DNA of 64,000 bases. It comes from an uncultured Bacteroidia bacterium. Its GTDB lineage: Bacteria; Bacteroidota; Bacteroidia; Bacteroidales; ML635J-15. The number at the start of each line of letters is the position of its first letter. Position 1 is the stretch's first letter. Positions 33,182 to 42,176 of this stretch are shown in pieces. The stretch is from assembly GCA_902791865.1 (NCBI GenBank), contig CADAXK010000005.1, positions 62,001 through 126,000 of the forward strand, written 5' to 3'. The translations under genes were made by a program, and so were the position numbers. A model generated the notes under the pieces. That model was not told the origin of the DNA. It ran no database searches and saw nothing but the letters and a program-made list of their open reading frames with translations.

Positions 33182-34345
33182 TTACGATTCAAAATATTGA
33201 TAAATATAGAAAATTCCAACAAGCACAGCGATTATTGCCAGTACGAAAAGTGTAATCTTCCACCAGCACCACGGACGGTCGCCAGCAACCTTTCCTGTAC
33301 GGCCATTGACGATAAAGCGGTAAACTTTGGCATTGAAACGATATGCACTAATCCAAATTGGCAACAAAGTATGCTTGAAAGTGGTATCGGAGAACTGTAT
33401 GCTCAAGCTTGTAATCTTCTGGTGATCACCACCAATATCGCGGCGAACCTCTTCTCTGATTCCTTGTTCCATTATTCCTTTTGCATCCTCGTATCCGTCC
33501 TTCAGTCCTACCTGATAAGTTTCAGTACGGAATCCCGACAAGAATTTTTCCTCGTAAGGCACAAGCTGTTCCAAATCCCATGGCTCAAGTTCATCCATCT
33601 TCTTGCGTTCCAATGTCTTTGATGCAGGAATAAGCACATCATCGAAGAACAGTCCGATATGTCCCGAAACTGGCGTCCAGCGCGTCTTTACAACGGTACG
33701 GGTTTCTGTCTTGCCGTTAACCGTTACAGTAACTGTGTCGGTATAGTCATCACCACGCAAACCGCGGTAGTCCGATTCGGTCTGAGCATCGTAGGTCCAG
33801 TACGGCATATACATGCCGGCAATCTTTTCGCACTGCGTAGCGTACTTTTTCAGTTTTGGCGGGGCAAACCACAAACCCTTTATCCACTTGCGGTAAGCCT
33901 GCAAGGCCTCTGAGTCCTTCACCTTGAACGGAAGCACCGACTTCGGCTTTATCATCTTTTTGGTCGATTCGTTGGCGACAACCAATTTTGTTCCACAGAA
34001 CGGACATTCATCAGAAACTATGTTTGCATCGAGGGTAACCACAGCGCCGCACGAACTACAAGCAACTGTCGAAACTTCCTCCAATTTGTTTCCATCACCA
34101 GTTTCTCCACCCGACTCCAACTTTGCAAGATACTCATCGAGGTCAAGTTCCTCTATTGCCTCCTCGCTTATCTCAATTTCGTTTTCTGCACCGCAGTAAG
34201 GACATTTCATCGATGTGGTTCCCGGCTCAAAAACCAGCGAAGCACCGCAATTCTTGCATTTAAACTCTTTCTTTTCCGACAGTTCCGGTTCCTTGAACTC
34301 GTTGAACTCATCGGCAACATTCTGAGTTTCATCATATTCTGCCAT
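33182..34345 (-). CDS. Zinc-ribbon protein with C-terminal membrane anchor
   Basis: 387 residues. Two treble-clef zinc ribbons come first: FKCKNCGASLVFEPGTTSMKCPYCGAENE and VACSSCGAVVTLDANIVSDECPFCGTKL. A conserved beta-rich region follows (LPFKVKDSEALQAYRKWIKGLWFAPPKLK, YMPYWTYDAQTESDYRGLRGDDY, TRWTPVSGHIGLFFDDVLIPAS). It ends in one membrane helix (ITLFVLAIIAVLVGIFYIY). Such proteins are often labelled helicase-like or primosomal because of the ribbons, but no helicase motif is present. The function is unknown; the bulk of the protein faces the cytoplasm. Confidence 0.8.
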   Translation of the reverse strand: MAEYDETQNVADEFNEFKEPELSEKKEFKCKNCGASLVFEPGTTSMKCPYCGAENEIEISEEAIEELDLDEYLAKLESGGETGDGNKLEEVSTVACSSCGAVVTLDANIVSDECPFCGTKLVVANESTKKMIKPKSVLPFKVKDSEALQAYRKWIKGLWFAPPKLKKYATQCEKIAGMYMPYWTYDAQTESDYRGLRGDDYTDTVTVTVNGKTETRTVVKTRWTPVSGHIGLFFDDVLIPASKTLERKKMDELEPWDLEQLVPYEEKFLSGFRTETYQVGLKDGYEDAKGIMEQGIREEVRRDIGGDHQKITSLSIQFSDTTFKHTLLPIWISAYRFNAKVYRFIVNGRTGKVAGDRPWCWWKITLFVLAIIAVLVGIFYIYQYFES

Positions 34346-34385
34346 AACTTTATTTATTTAGCATAATTCAAATTCAAAACTGATG

Positions 34386-34393
34386 CAAAAGTA
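34386..34393 (-). promoter_or_regulatory. -7 element of the zinc-ribbon gene
   Basis: TACTTTTG on the minus strand (34393-34386), 40 bases before the ATG at 34345. No TTTG at standard distance. Confidence 0.55.
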
Positions 34394-34394
34394 A

Positions 34395-34490
34395 GAAAAG
34401 ATTTGATGATTTGAAAATTCAAAGATTTAAAAATTCAACAATTTGATGATTCAATTGTCCATTATCAATTATCCATTGTTCATTAATTTA
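34395..34490. repeat. AT-rich intergenic word repeats
   Basis: Short words such as GATTTGATGATTTG, ATTCAAAGATTTAAAAATTC and CAATTGTCCATTATCAATTATCCATTG repeat with variations. The same words recur at 21271-21320 and, reverse-complemented, at 61322-61375. Confidence 0.6.
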
Positions 34491-34491
34491 T

Positions 34492-34499
34492 TATCTTTG
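34492..34499 (+). promoter_or_regulatory. -7 element of the hemerythrin operon
   Basis: TATCTTTG at 34492-34499, 21 bases before the ATG at 34521. It excludes the longer reading frame from 34443. No clear -33 box. Confidence 0.6.
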
Positions 34500-34520
34500 C
34501 AAAGCAAACAAAAAACGACA

Positions 34521-35216
34521 ATGGACAACAAAATCAATGCACCGACATTCTCGGCAAAGACAAAAATGTCGGAAATAATAACCAGCAGTTCACTGCTATC
34601 TATAATAGAAAGGCTTAACATAAAGTTGGGATTCGGCGAAGCCAGCATCAACGAAATATGCCACAGGAACAACCTGTCGACCGAACTTTTCCTGAAGATT
34701 TGCAAGGTCTATGCTGTAGAAACTTTTGTCCCAGACATCGAAAACCTGACAAGGGAGGACATTCCAGAAATCATCGGCTACCTGCAGCGCACGCACAAAT
34801 ACTGGACGGAAAGTTTCTTCCCAAACCTGCATTCAAACATTCATACCATGCTGGATTCGTGCGATGGCACAAGCAAACGAATGCTCAACAAGTTCTACGA
34901 TGACTATGATGAAGAAATCAAGAAGCACCTCGACTACGAAGAAAACACCGTATTCCCTTACATTTTGTCGCTAAGCGACAGCGAGCAAAAGAATGCCAAC
35001 AGCTACAGGATAAAGGACTTCGAGGAGAACCACAGCAATATCGAGGAAAAGCTCCAAGACCTTAAGAACATTGTGATAAAATACTTGCCGGAAAGCGCAT
35101 CGCAACAATCACGCATAAATGTTCTCAACGAAATCTTCAAAATCGAGGACGACCTGAACAAGCATTCCATAATAGAAAACAAGATTTTGATTCCATTGGT
35201 TTCCAAATTCGAATAA
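34521..35216 (+). CDS. Hemerythrin-domain protein (RIC/ScdA-like)
   Basis: 231 residues from the ATG at 34521. The N-terminal 60 residues resemble the DUF542/DUF1858 helical domain of RIC/ScdA proteins (MSEIITSSSLLSIIERLNIKLGFGEASINEIC), but lack the usual double cysteine. The hemerythrin helix bundle holds likely diiron ligands His92, His104 or His108, His136, Glu140 (HLDYEENTVFP), His171 and His215 with Glu219 (HSIIENKILIP). By family it could bind O2 or NO or supply iron to damaged clusters. One base separates it from the LuxR gene. It may sense or buffer oxygen for the operon; that is inference. Confidence 0.85.
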   Translation: MDNKINAPTFSAKTKMSEIITSSSLLSIIERLNIKLGFGEASINEICHRNNLSTELFLKICKVYAVETFVPDIENLTREDIPEIIGYLQRTHKYWTESFFPNLHSNIHTMLDSCDGTSKRMLNKFYDDYDEEIKKHLDYEENTVFPYILSLSDSEQKNANSYRIKDFEENHSNIEEKLQDLKNIVIKYLPESASQQSRINVLNEIFKIEDDLNKHSIIENKILIPLVSKFE

Positions 35217-35217
35217 C

Positions 35218-35811
35218 ATGAGCGCAAAACACAAGGTAACAATAATAGAACCATCTGAAATAGTTTCGGCAGGACTGAAACAGCTCGTAGAATACGGTGG
35301 AAACTTCCATGTCACGAAAATATTCAAATCCATACAGGACTACTCAGAAAACCTGAATGGAAATCCAGACATAATACTGATAAACCCAACGGTGCTGAAC
35401 ATAGGCGACTCCAACGACCCGCGAAACATTATCACGGCAAAAGACAATGTCGCTATCGTTGCCATCTGCTATCTGGCTTACAATGAAGAAACTTTGCGCA
35501 ACTACGATAGTTGCATCGGTATGTTCTGCACGCAGGAACAGATAGAAAAGAAACTGCTGTCGGCACTGAAAACCACATCAGACAAGGAGCAGGACGACAA
35601 CAGCAACGAACTCTCAACCCGCGAGTGCGAAATACTGACAGCCGTAGCCAAAGGCAAGACAAACAAGGAGATTGCCGATGAATTCAACATATCGATTCAC
35701 ACGGTAATTTCGCACCGCAAGAACATTTCGCACAAGTTGGGAATCAACAGTATCGCCGGTCTGACAATATACGCCGTAATGAACAAACTGCTTGATGTAG
35801 AAGACTTTTAA
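35218..35811 (+). CDS. LuxR-family regulator with degenerate receiver domain
   Basis: 197 residues. Residues 1-115 follow a response-regulator receiver pattern (VTIIEPSEIVSAGLKQLVE, DIILINPTVL), but the acidic pair is Glu-Pro and the phosphorylated Asp is Asn, so phosphorylation is unlikely. Residues 130-195 form a LuxR/GerE helix-turn-helix (LSTRECEILTAVAKGKTNKEIADEFNISIHTVISHRKNISHKLGI). It follows the hemerythrin gene by one base, so the two probably work together, with the hemerythrin protein as a possible sensor. The target genes are unknown. Confidence 0.9.
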   Translation: MSAKHKVTIIEPSEIVSAGLKQLVEYGGNFHVTKIFKSIQDYSENLNGNPDIILINPTVLNIGDSNDPRNIITAKDNVAIVAICYLAYNEETLRNYDSCIGMFCTQEQIEKKLLSALKTTSDKEQDDNSNELSTRECEILTAVAKGKTNKEIADEFNISIHTVISHRKNISHKLGINSIAGLTIYAVMNKLLDVEDF

Positions 35812-35820
35812 CAAACAAAA

Positions 35821-38304
35821 ATGAAACAGCCGAACAACCGCAAAATAACAATCTGGGTAATAGCTGCAATATGCGTTGCAGGATTCCTGCTATACGGCGG
35901 TTCGCTACAAAACGACTACAACCTTGATGACGACTATGTCTGCGAAAACCATGAACTTGTAAAACAAGGCATAAAGGGAATCCCCGAAATTTTTGCATCA
36001 CGCTACAACAACAGCGGTGGTGTAATGTTCGGCTATCGTCCTGTCACAATTGCAATATACGCAATTGAATACCAAATATTTGGAGAATCAACGGCAATCG
36101 GACATTTCTTCAATGTAATCTACTACATTATAGCTTGCATAATCCTGTTTTTCTTCCTTCGCAAACTTCTGGAAACCAAGTTTTCATCAACAACCCTACT
36201 GATTTCCATAGTAGTCACTGCCATATTCATGGCACACGCCATACATTCAGAGGTGATACTAAGCCTAAAGAACAGAGAAGAAATACTTTGCCTCATTTTC
36301 TGCCTGTCATCTGCACTGCTGGCTTTGCGCTACTACGACAAACGCAAAATCATCGACATAATCTTTGCAATAATCCTTCTAGGAATCGGCTTTCTCACCA
36401 AGGAATCGGCAATAGTTTTCCTCGCCATCACTCCATTGGCAATCATATTCTTCCGCACCGACATTAAAATCCCATCTTTTTCAAATTCAGGCAAAAAAAT
36501 CGCAACATATTTCAAGCGAAACATTTTCCTTGCAACATTCGGCTGCTTGGTTTTGGCATTACTAACGGCTAGAGTGATAATCAACTGGAAATTGGGCTAT
36601 ACTCCGGCATTCCTCAATGGCATAGTGCTTAGGACATTGTTCATTTTATTCACATTGTCATGCATAACAATCGGCATTGTAAAGCACAAGCGCACACCAA
36701 ATCCATCAATTAAGCGCAACATAATATTATGGGTTCTGGCGGTTCTATTGATAGTGATTTGGAACTATTGGGCATTAATAGTTGCGACAATCATGCTTCT
36801 TGTCTCTCTTTCAGAAAACAATGAGATCGCAGCGACACCGAACTGGAAAATCAACAGGTCGTGGCAAAAGATAAAAGTCATTCTTCCTTTCGCTCTAATA
36901 CTGATAATTGCCACAGCCACAATAGCAATAGCCTACTACATTCCCGATTTGATACTTCCAAAAAGCAACGCGGTAATGTCGAAATGGCAAAACCCGATTT
37001 TCACGGAAGAATCATCATCAAGCAGGTTCGCAATTGCAATGTACAGCCTTGCTTTCTACCTGAAACTATTGTTCGTTCCCTACCCTTTGCGCTATTACTA
37101 CGGATACAGCCTTATTCCAGATGTCGGGCTTGAAAATCCAATTGCAATAATTTCCATAATCGTACATATTGCACTCATTGTCGTTGCCATTTGGCTGTTC
37201 AACAGACGCAACTTGATTTCATTCGGAATACTTTTCTACCTAATCGGAATATTTCCGTTTTCCAACCTGTTTTTCCCATTCACAGGGATCATCGGAGAAA
37301 GAATGCTTTTCGCTCCAAGCATAGGCTTTGCAATTGCAATTGGCTACATCATCATATTGATTTCCAAGTCAGAAAAAAGCGTTAGCAAAGGTAAAAAACT
37401 TGCAGTCTGCATTATGACGGCAATCATAGTAATTCCCAACGCAGTTATCGCCATAAACCGCAACCACGACTGGAAAGATCGCGAAACACTTTTTGCCCAC
37501 GACATTGAATATTCAGCCGAGAGCGCCAAAGCAAATGTATTGTACGCCAATTTGTTAAGTCGAAACGCATACGATAAGTTGCCATCTGTTGCAGGAACTC
37601 CAGCACAGGAAAAATGCCTCAAGGACATAAAAAAGTCAGAAAATCTTTACCGACAGGCACTTGCAATAGATTCCACCTACGGAAATGCATGGTACAATCT
37701 TGCCTACCTTAAACAAATTGTATATCAGGATTATGACAATTCGGAAATTATGTTCGAAAAGGCGCTGAAATACGACAGCACGCTCAACAACAGCTACTAT
37801 TTCCTCGGAATGGCAAAATCAATGAAAGGCAAGCACCGCGAAGCCATTGCAAACCTTGAAAGATACGATACAGCAACCATATACGACAGTAAATTTTACG
37901 ACCTTACATATTTCTTCATCGGGAAGTCGTACTTTGAATTGGGAGAAAACACTAAAGCCACTGAATATTATAAACTTTGCATCGATAGCCTGCGCGATGA
38001 AAACTTCCAACATGTAGTTCCCGAATTGAGCAAATTCGTTGAAACGACAAAAGATTACGCACTCGGAATCCATCTTGGCAAGCAGGAAGTCAAGCATTTC
38101 CCCGACAAGGATTTGCCCTACGTTGACCTTGGCAACTACTATATGATGGCAGGAGATACCATTAATGCCATCGAAAACTGGGAAATAGCCTACGACAAGT
38201 TCAAGGGCAACAAAAACATAGCTGCGACACTATACAATTATTTCAAAGAAAAAGGAAACAAGGAAAAAGCAGATTACTATCTGAATCAATACAACACAAA
38301 GTAA
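35821..38304 (+). CDS. TMTC-like membrane glycosyltransferase with C-terminal TPRs
   Basis: 827 residues. The N-terminus is a GT-C fold: about 10-12 membrane helices from residue 10 to 560, with the acidic motif NLDDDYVCENHELVKQG in the first outer loop, as in protein O-mannosyltransferases and TMTC proteins. The last 260 residues are tetratricopeptide repeats (YRQALAIDSTYGNAWYNLAYLK, FEKALKYDSTLNNSYYFLGMAK). It is nine bases after the LuxR gene and ten before hydE, so all lie in one operon. By family it transfers sugars from lipid carriers to proteins outside the membrane; the substrate is unknown. Confidence 0.8.
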   Translation: MKQPNNRKITIWVIAAICVAGFLLYGGSLQNDYNLDDDYVCENHELVKQGIKGIPEIFASRYNNSGGVMFGYRPVTIAIYAIEYQIFGESTAIGHFFNVIYYIIACIILFFFLRKLLETKFSSTTLLISIVVTAIFMAHAIHSEVILSLKNREEILCLIFCLSSALLALRYYDKRKIIDIIFAIILLGIGFLTKESAIVFLAITPLAIIFFRTDIKIPSFSNSGKKIATYFKRNIFLATFGCLVLALLTARVIINWKLGYTPAFLNGIVLRTLFILFTLSCITIGIVKHKRTPNPSIKRNIILWVLAVLLIVIWNYWALIVATIMLLVSLSENNEIAATPNWKINRSWQKIKVILPFALILIIATATIAIAYYIPDLILPKSNAVMSKWQNPIFTEESSSSRFAIAMYSLAFYLKLLFVPYPLRYYYGYSLIPDVGLENPIAIISIIVHIALIVVAIWLFNRRNLISFGILFYLIGIFPFSNLFFPFTGIIGERMLFAPSIGFAIAIGYIIILISKSEKSVSKGKKLAVCIMTAIIVIPNAVIAINRNHDWKDRETLFAHDIEYSAESAKANVLYANLLSRNAYDKLPSVAGTPAQEKCLKDIKKSENLYRQALAIDSTYGNAWYNLAYLKQIVYQDYDNSEIMFEKALKYDSTLNNSYYFLGMAKSMKGKHREAIANLERYDTATIYDSKFYDLTYFFIGKSYFELGENTKATEYYKLCIDSLRDENFQHVVPELSKFVETTKDYALGIHLGKQEVKHFPDKDLPYVDLGNYYMMAGDTINAIENWEIAYDKFKGNKNIAATLYNYFKEKGNKEKADYYLNQYNTK

Positions 38305-38314
38305 AACAAGCAAT

Positions 38315-39397
38315 ATGAACATAAACGAAATACTTACAAAGCAATATCTTGAAAAAGACGACATTATACAACTTCTTTCAACCACTGGAGAGGAAATGCA
38401 GATGCTTTTCCGCAAGGCGCAGGAAGTAAAATTTTCGGTTCTCGACAATTATGTTCACCTGCGTGGACTAATCGAATATAGCAACCGCTGCAAGAAATCG
38501 TGCCTATATTGCGGTGTTAGAAGCAACAACCAAAACATCGAACGCTATACACTTTCGGAAGATGAAGTAATTGAATGTGCAAAACTATCGCACAAGCTTG
38601 GTTATGGTTCCGTTGCAATACAAAGTGGAGAACGAAGCGACAAGGAATTCATTGAGACCATAACCCGCATCATTAAGCGCATAAAGGAAATAGATGGAGG
38701 TTCTCTTGGCATAACACTTTCGCTTGGCGAACAGACCGATGAAGTTTACCGACAATGGTTTGAGGCGGGCGCACATCGCTACCTGCTTAGAATAGAATCG
38801 TCAAACGAGGAACTGTACTACAAGATTCATCCGCACAATGATCGCCACGACTTTCACAAGCGACTAGCATGCATCGATTCGTTGATTTCAATCGGCTACC
38901 AAACGGGAACTGGCGTAATGGTAGGATTACCATTCCAAACCATAGACATACTTGCTGATGACCTTATCTTCTTCAGGCAGAAAGATGTGGCTATGGTGGG
39001 CATGGGTCCGTTCATCCCTCACCCCGACACTCCTCTGTACAAATATGCCGACCAGATTCCAACGGCTATAGACAGAATGAACCTGACACTAAAAATGATT
39101 GCCACGCTCCGCCTGATGATGCCCGAAATAAACATGGTGGCTGCCACGGCAAACCAAACCATCGACCCGCTTGGTCGCGAGAAGGCGATAATGGCTGGAG
39201 CTAATGTCATAATGCCAAACCTAACCCCCAACGAATACCGCGAGGACTACCTCATTTATCCCGACAAGGCATGCGTAAGCGACAAGCCCGACCAATGTTC
39301 ATCGTGCCTTGACCTGCGGATGAAGTCGATAAATCACAAAATATTGTACAATGCGTGGGGTGACTCAGTAGCGTTTACAAAGAAAAAGGAACGCTAA
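38315..39397 (+). CDS. hydE: [FeFe]-hydrogenase H-cluster radical SAM maturase HydE
   Basis: 360 residues, usual length. HydE is one of three maturases (with HydF and HydG) that build the H-cluster of [FeFe]-hydrogenase. The radical SAM cluster motif is CKKSCLYC (Cys59, Cys63, Cys66), preceded by VHLRGLIEYSNRC. Downstream are IQSGE, ITLSLGE, GTGVMVGLPFQT and MVGMGPFIPHPDTPL. Three further cysteines near the C-terminus (KACVSDKPDQCSSC) match the optional second cluster site. hydF, hydG and the hydrogenase are not in the window. Confidence 0.93.
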   Translation: MNINEILTKQYLEKDDIIQLLSTTGEEMQMLFRKAQEVKFSVLDNYVHLRGLIEYSNRCKKSCLYCGVRSNNQNIERYTLSEDEVIECAKLSHKLGYGSVAIQSGERSDKEFIETITRIIKRIKEIDGGSLGITLSLGEQTDEVYRQWFEAGAHRYLLRIESSNEELYYKIHPHNDRHDFHKRLACIDSLISIGYQTGTGVMVGLPFQTIDILADDLIFFRQKDVAMVGMGPFIPHPDTPLYKYADQIPTAIDRMNLTLKMIATLRLMMPEINMVAATANQTIDPLGREKAIMAGANVIMPNLTPNEYREDYLIYPDKACVSDKPDQCSSCLDLRMKSINHKILYNAWGDSVAFTKKKER

Positions 39398-39430
39398 GAA
39401 TTATTGTCCGCTAAATTGTGCGCTGTCACA

Positions 39431-39457
39431 GTTTTTGCATTGCAAAGCTGCAAAAAC
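39431..39457. repeat. Inverted repeat between convergent hydE and malY
   Basis: GTTTTTGCA (39431-39439) pairs with TGCAAAAAC (39449-39457). A second small stem, AACCTC/GAGGTT, lies at 39503-39517. Neither has a clean T run, so terminator function is uncertain. Confidence 0.4.
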
Positions 39458-39527
39458 ATGCGCCAGCACCGTGAAACACCGATATTCTTTCTCTATATAT
39501 GTAACCTCTCCGAGGTTAATAAAATCA

Positions 39528-40703
39528 CTAACGCACATCGTCAAACGCCATAGCAATCCTTTCCAAAGCCTCTTTCAGAATGGACCTCGGACAACCAATG
39601 TTCATACGGAAAAATCCAGCATAATCGTTGCCGCCAAAGGTAAGTCCGCTGTTAAGTGCAACTTTTGCCTTGTTTATAAGCCTATCCTGCAATTCCTCAT
39701 GCAACAATCCAAGTCCGTTAAAATCAAGCCAGAGCAAGTATGATGCCTCGGGCAAAACCGCCTTTACCAATGGCATATTTTTCTTTATGAACTCATCGGC
39801 AAAAGCAATGTTTTCAACAAGATAGTCCTTCAAATGGGCAAGCCATTCCTCGCCATACCTAAATGCCGCTTCAGCACCAATATAGGCAAAGATATTACCA
39901 TTTGCAAACTCCGATGCCTCAAGATACTCGAAATATGTGTCACGAATTGACTTTTCGGGAATGTAAGCCACAGAACTCGATAAGCCAGCAATGTTAAAGG
40001 TCTTGCTTGGCGCAATAAAAGTTATGCTGTTGCAATGCGCATCATCAGAAACCGTTGAGAATGATGTATGCTTGTAGTTTGGCAAGGTCAAATCGGCATG
40101 AATCTCATCGGAAATCACAAGAACACCATTGCGCTTGCAAATTTCAGCAACCCGTTGCAAATCCGCCTTCGACCAAACTGTTCCGCCCGGATTATGAGGA
40201 TTGGAAAGCAACATCATCTTGCATCCTTTTGCCTTTTGTTCAAGGTCATCGAAATCAATCTCGAAACGACCATTCACAAGCTTCAACTTATTGGTAACAA
40301 GTTCACGAGCATTGTTTACTGGCAAGTTCACAAACGGCGGATACACCGGCGTATTGACCAGAATCCTGTCTCCCGGCTTTGTAAAGGCCTGAATGCAAAA
40401 TGCTATTCCGACAACGATTCCGGGAATATAATGCAGTTCGTTTCTTTTTGCCTGGACAGAATAATGCCTGAACAGCCAATCGATTACAGCGCCAAAATAC
40501 GATTCATCGCCAAATGTATAGCCTAAAAATCCTTGGTCGCAACGCTTCCTGATTGCATCAAGCACACATTCGGGTGCTTTGAAATCCATATCGGCAACCC
40601 ACATCGGCAAAAGGTCATCAGTTCCGAAAAACGGTTTCATTAAATCGTGCTTCACACTCGCACTTCCCTTACGCGGGAACACCTCATCGAAGTTATATTT
40701 CAT
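39528..40703 (-). CDS. PLP-dependent aminotransferase, MalY/PatB (C-S lyase) family
   Basis: 391 residues, class I/II aminotransferase fold. PLP lysine in FIAPSKTFNIAGLSSSVAYIP; LLSNPHNPGGTVW and VISDEIHADL bind the cofactor. The N-terminus (MKYNFDEVFPRKGSASVKHDLM, DLLPMWVADMDFKAP) is typical of the MalY/PatB group, which cleaves cystathionine or cysteine to pyruvate, ammonia and a thiol. It is 11 bases downstream of lgt and is the last gene of the dapB-lepB-lgt cluster. Confidence 0.93.
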   Translation of the reverse strand: MKYNFDEVFPRKGSASVKHDLMKPFFGTDDLLPMWVADMDFKAPECVLDAIRKRCDQGFLGYTFGDESYFGAVIDWLFRHYSVQAKRNELHYIPGIVVGIAFCIQAFTKPGDRILVNTPVYPPFVNLPVNNARELVTNKLKLVNGRFEIDFDDLEQKAKGCKMMLLSNPHNPGGTVWSKADLQRVAEICKRNGVLVISDEIHADLTLPNYKHTSFSTVSDDAHCNSITFIAPSKTFNIAGLSSSVAYIPEKSIRDTYFEYLEASEFANGNIFAYIGAEAAFRYGEEWLAHLKDYLVENIAFADEFIKKNMPLVKAVLPEASYLLWLDFNGLGLLHEELQDRLINKAKVALNSGLTFGGNDYAGFFRMNIGCPRSILKEALERIAMAFDDVR

Positions 40704-40714
40704 TGTTAACCAAT

Positions 40715-41533
40715 TTATTTCTTTCTAAATGCATATATCACCAACCCTATTCCACCAATTACAGCAGGAATACTCAATATCTGTCCCATGTTCAGCGCCA
40801 TGCCCTGCTCAAACGATTCCTGATTTTGCTTCAAGAACTCGATAAAAAACCGCGCCGAGAATACCATTATCAGGAACACTCCAAGCATAAGTCCGTGCAT
40901 ACGAGCATATTTTGGCTTACGATAAAGCAAAATCAGCACTACCGACACAACAATGTAGCAAATGGCCTCGTAAATCTGCGTAGGATGACATGGCAAAGTT
41001 TCGCCATTTCGGACAAAGAGAAATCCCCAAGGCAAGTCGGTTGGATACCCGTAGATCTCAGAATTCATAAGGTTGCCGAAACGAATCAAAGCACCTACAA
41101 AACCTGTAGGAATCACAATCTTGTCCAATATTGCCAGAAAACCAGCTTGCTGCGACTTAAACTTGAAAATAAAAACCGCCAACAGGACACCAATAGCACC
41201 GCCATGGCTAGCAAGTCCCTGATAACCCGTAAAGCGAAACGGACTAAACGAAAATGGCAATATCATTTCCATCCAATGCTCACGAGTGAGAAAATAAGAC
41301 GGCTCGTAAAAAACACAATGTCCGATACGCGCTCCCAGAATTCCGCCGAGCACGACAAAAACCGTAAGGCGGTCAAGTTCTTTCTGCGGAATATTTTCCC
41401 GCTTGTAGTAATGCTTTATTACAAAATACGCCAATACAAACCCAATAGCAAAAAAAGCACTATAGTATCGAAGCGAAAATCCACCTGCAGTGAATATTTC
41501 AGGACTGACATTCCATGTAATAAAGCTTAACAT
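40715..41533 (-). CDS. lgt: Prolipoprotein diacylglyceryl transferase
   Basis: 272 residues, seven membrane helices. Lgt moves diacylglycerol from phosphatidylglycerol to the lipobox cysteine of prolipoproteins in the inner membrane. The signature GALIRFGNLMNSEIYG (Arg and Asn essential) and GGILGARIGHCVFYEPSYF, with HGGAIGVLL, are present. It starts 11 bases after the WbqC-like gene. It serves the lipoproteins found elsewhere in the window. Confidence 0.97.
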   Translation of the reverse strand: MLSFITWNVSPEIFTAGGFSLRYYSAFFAIGFVLAYFVIKHYYKRENIPQKELDRLTVFVVLGGILGARIGHCVFYEPSYFLTREHWMEMILPFSFSPFRFTGYQGLASHGGAIGVLLAVFIFKFKSQQAGFLAILDKIVIPTGFVGALIRFGNLMNSEIYGYPTDLPWGFLFVRNGETLPCHPTQIYEAICYIVVSVVLILLYRKPKYARMHGLMLGVFLIMVFSARFFIEFLKQNQESFEQGMALNMGQILSIPAVIGGIGLVIYAFRKK

Positions 41534-41543
41534 CTGAAAAAAT

Positions 41544-42173
41544 TTAGAGATTTAATTCTACACAACACTCAAGATATTCCTTGCTTTCGGGTCCCACATT
41601 GAAAATCAAGTCGAGAATACTAAGGTTTGGAACAAAGTCGAACCTATCGGCGAAGACTTGGATGTAGGGCTTGGGAACAAATGCATCATCAGGCTTATTC
41701 CTTGATGGCTTGGGACTTATACTGTCACGCATATCGCAAAATCCAGTAGGTGCAGAAACATAGTCGGTTGTAAACGACCAATCGGCATCAATCTTTAACA
41801 TCGAAAATAGTGCATCAAGGATTTTTGCATTCAAATCGACAAGGAATGTTTCCTTTTGTTCAAAAAAACGCTCAATCTTATAAAAATAGTAGTCGTAGTA
41901 AGGTGAATTGCGATATGCGGACTTCAACGCGGTATAATGGTTGCGCTGCCACATTTCCGAATAGTCGATACGAATGTCCTTCGTGAGCGTGTGAAAGTTC
42001 TTCTGCACTGGGACCGACAAAGGCAATACACCATTTGCGCTCAGTATGTTGCAACGATTCCTGTATGTCTGCTTTGGATAGGTTTCATATTTCTCGATGG
42101 CAACCTTTCCTGCAAGGAACTTGCTCATATACTGAACATTGGGAAAATATGCGGTGGAAAGTAGCGTATCCAT
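41544..42173 (-). CDS. WbqC-like family protein
   Basis: 209 residues. MDTLLSTAYFPNVQYMSKFLAGKVAIEKYETYPKQTYRNRCNILSANG is typical of the WbqC-like family, often found near polysaccharide genes, function not settled. No signal or membrane segment. Its ATG is three bases after the stop of the signal peptidase paralogue. In Bacteroidota this gene often follows lepB, so it may work at the envelope; the chemistry is unknown. Confidence 0.88.
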   Translation of the reverse strand: MDTLLSTAYFPNVQYMSKFLAGKVAIEKYETYPKQTYRNRCNILSANGVLPLSVPVQKNFHTLTKDIRIDYSEMWQRNHYTALKSAYRNSPYYDYYFYKIERFFEQKETFLVDLNAKILDALFSMLKIDADWSFTTDYVSAPTGFCDMRDSISPKPSRNKPDDAFVPKPYIQVFADRFDFVPNLSILDLIFNVGPESKEYLECCVELNL

Positions 42174-42176
42174 ATC

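Noticed and set aside
33182..34345. Primosomal/helicase protein
   Set aside because: The zinc ribbons invite that label, but no helicase motif is present and a membrane helix ends the protein.
39503..39517. Terminator between hydE and malY
   Set aside because: The stem is only six pairs and lacks a T run on either strand; kept only as a weak inverted repeat.
40703..41530. 275-codon plus-strand frame
   Set aside because: It is the shadow of lgt, whose minus-strand product has the full family signature.
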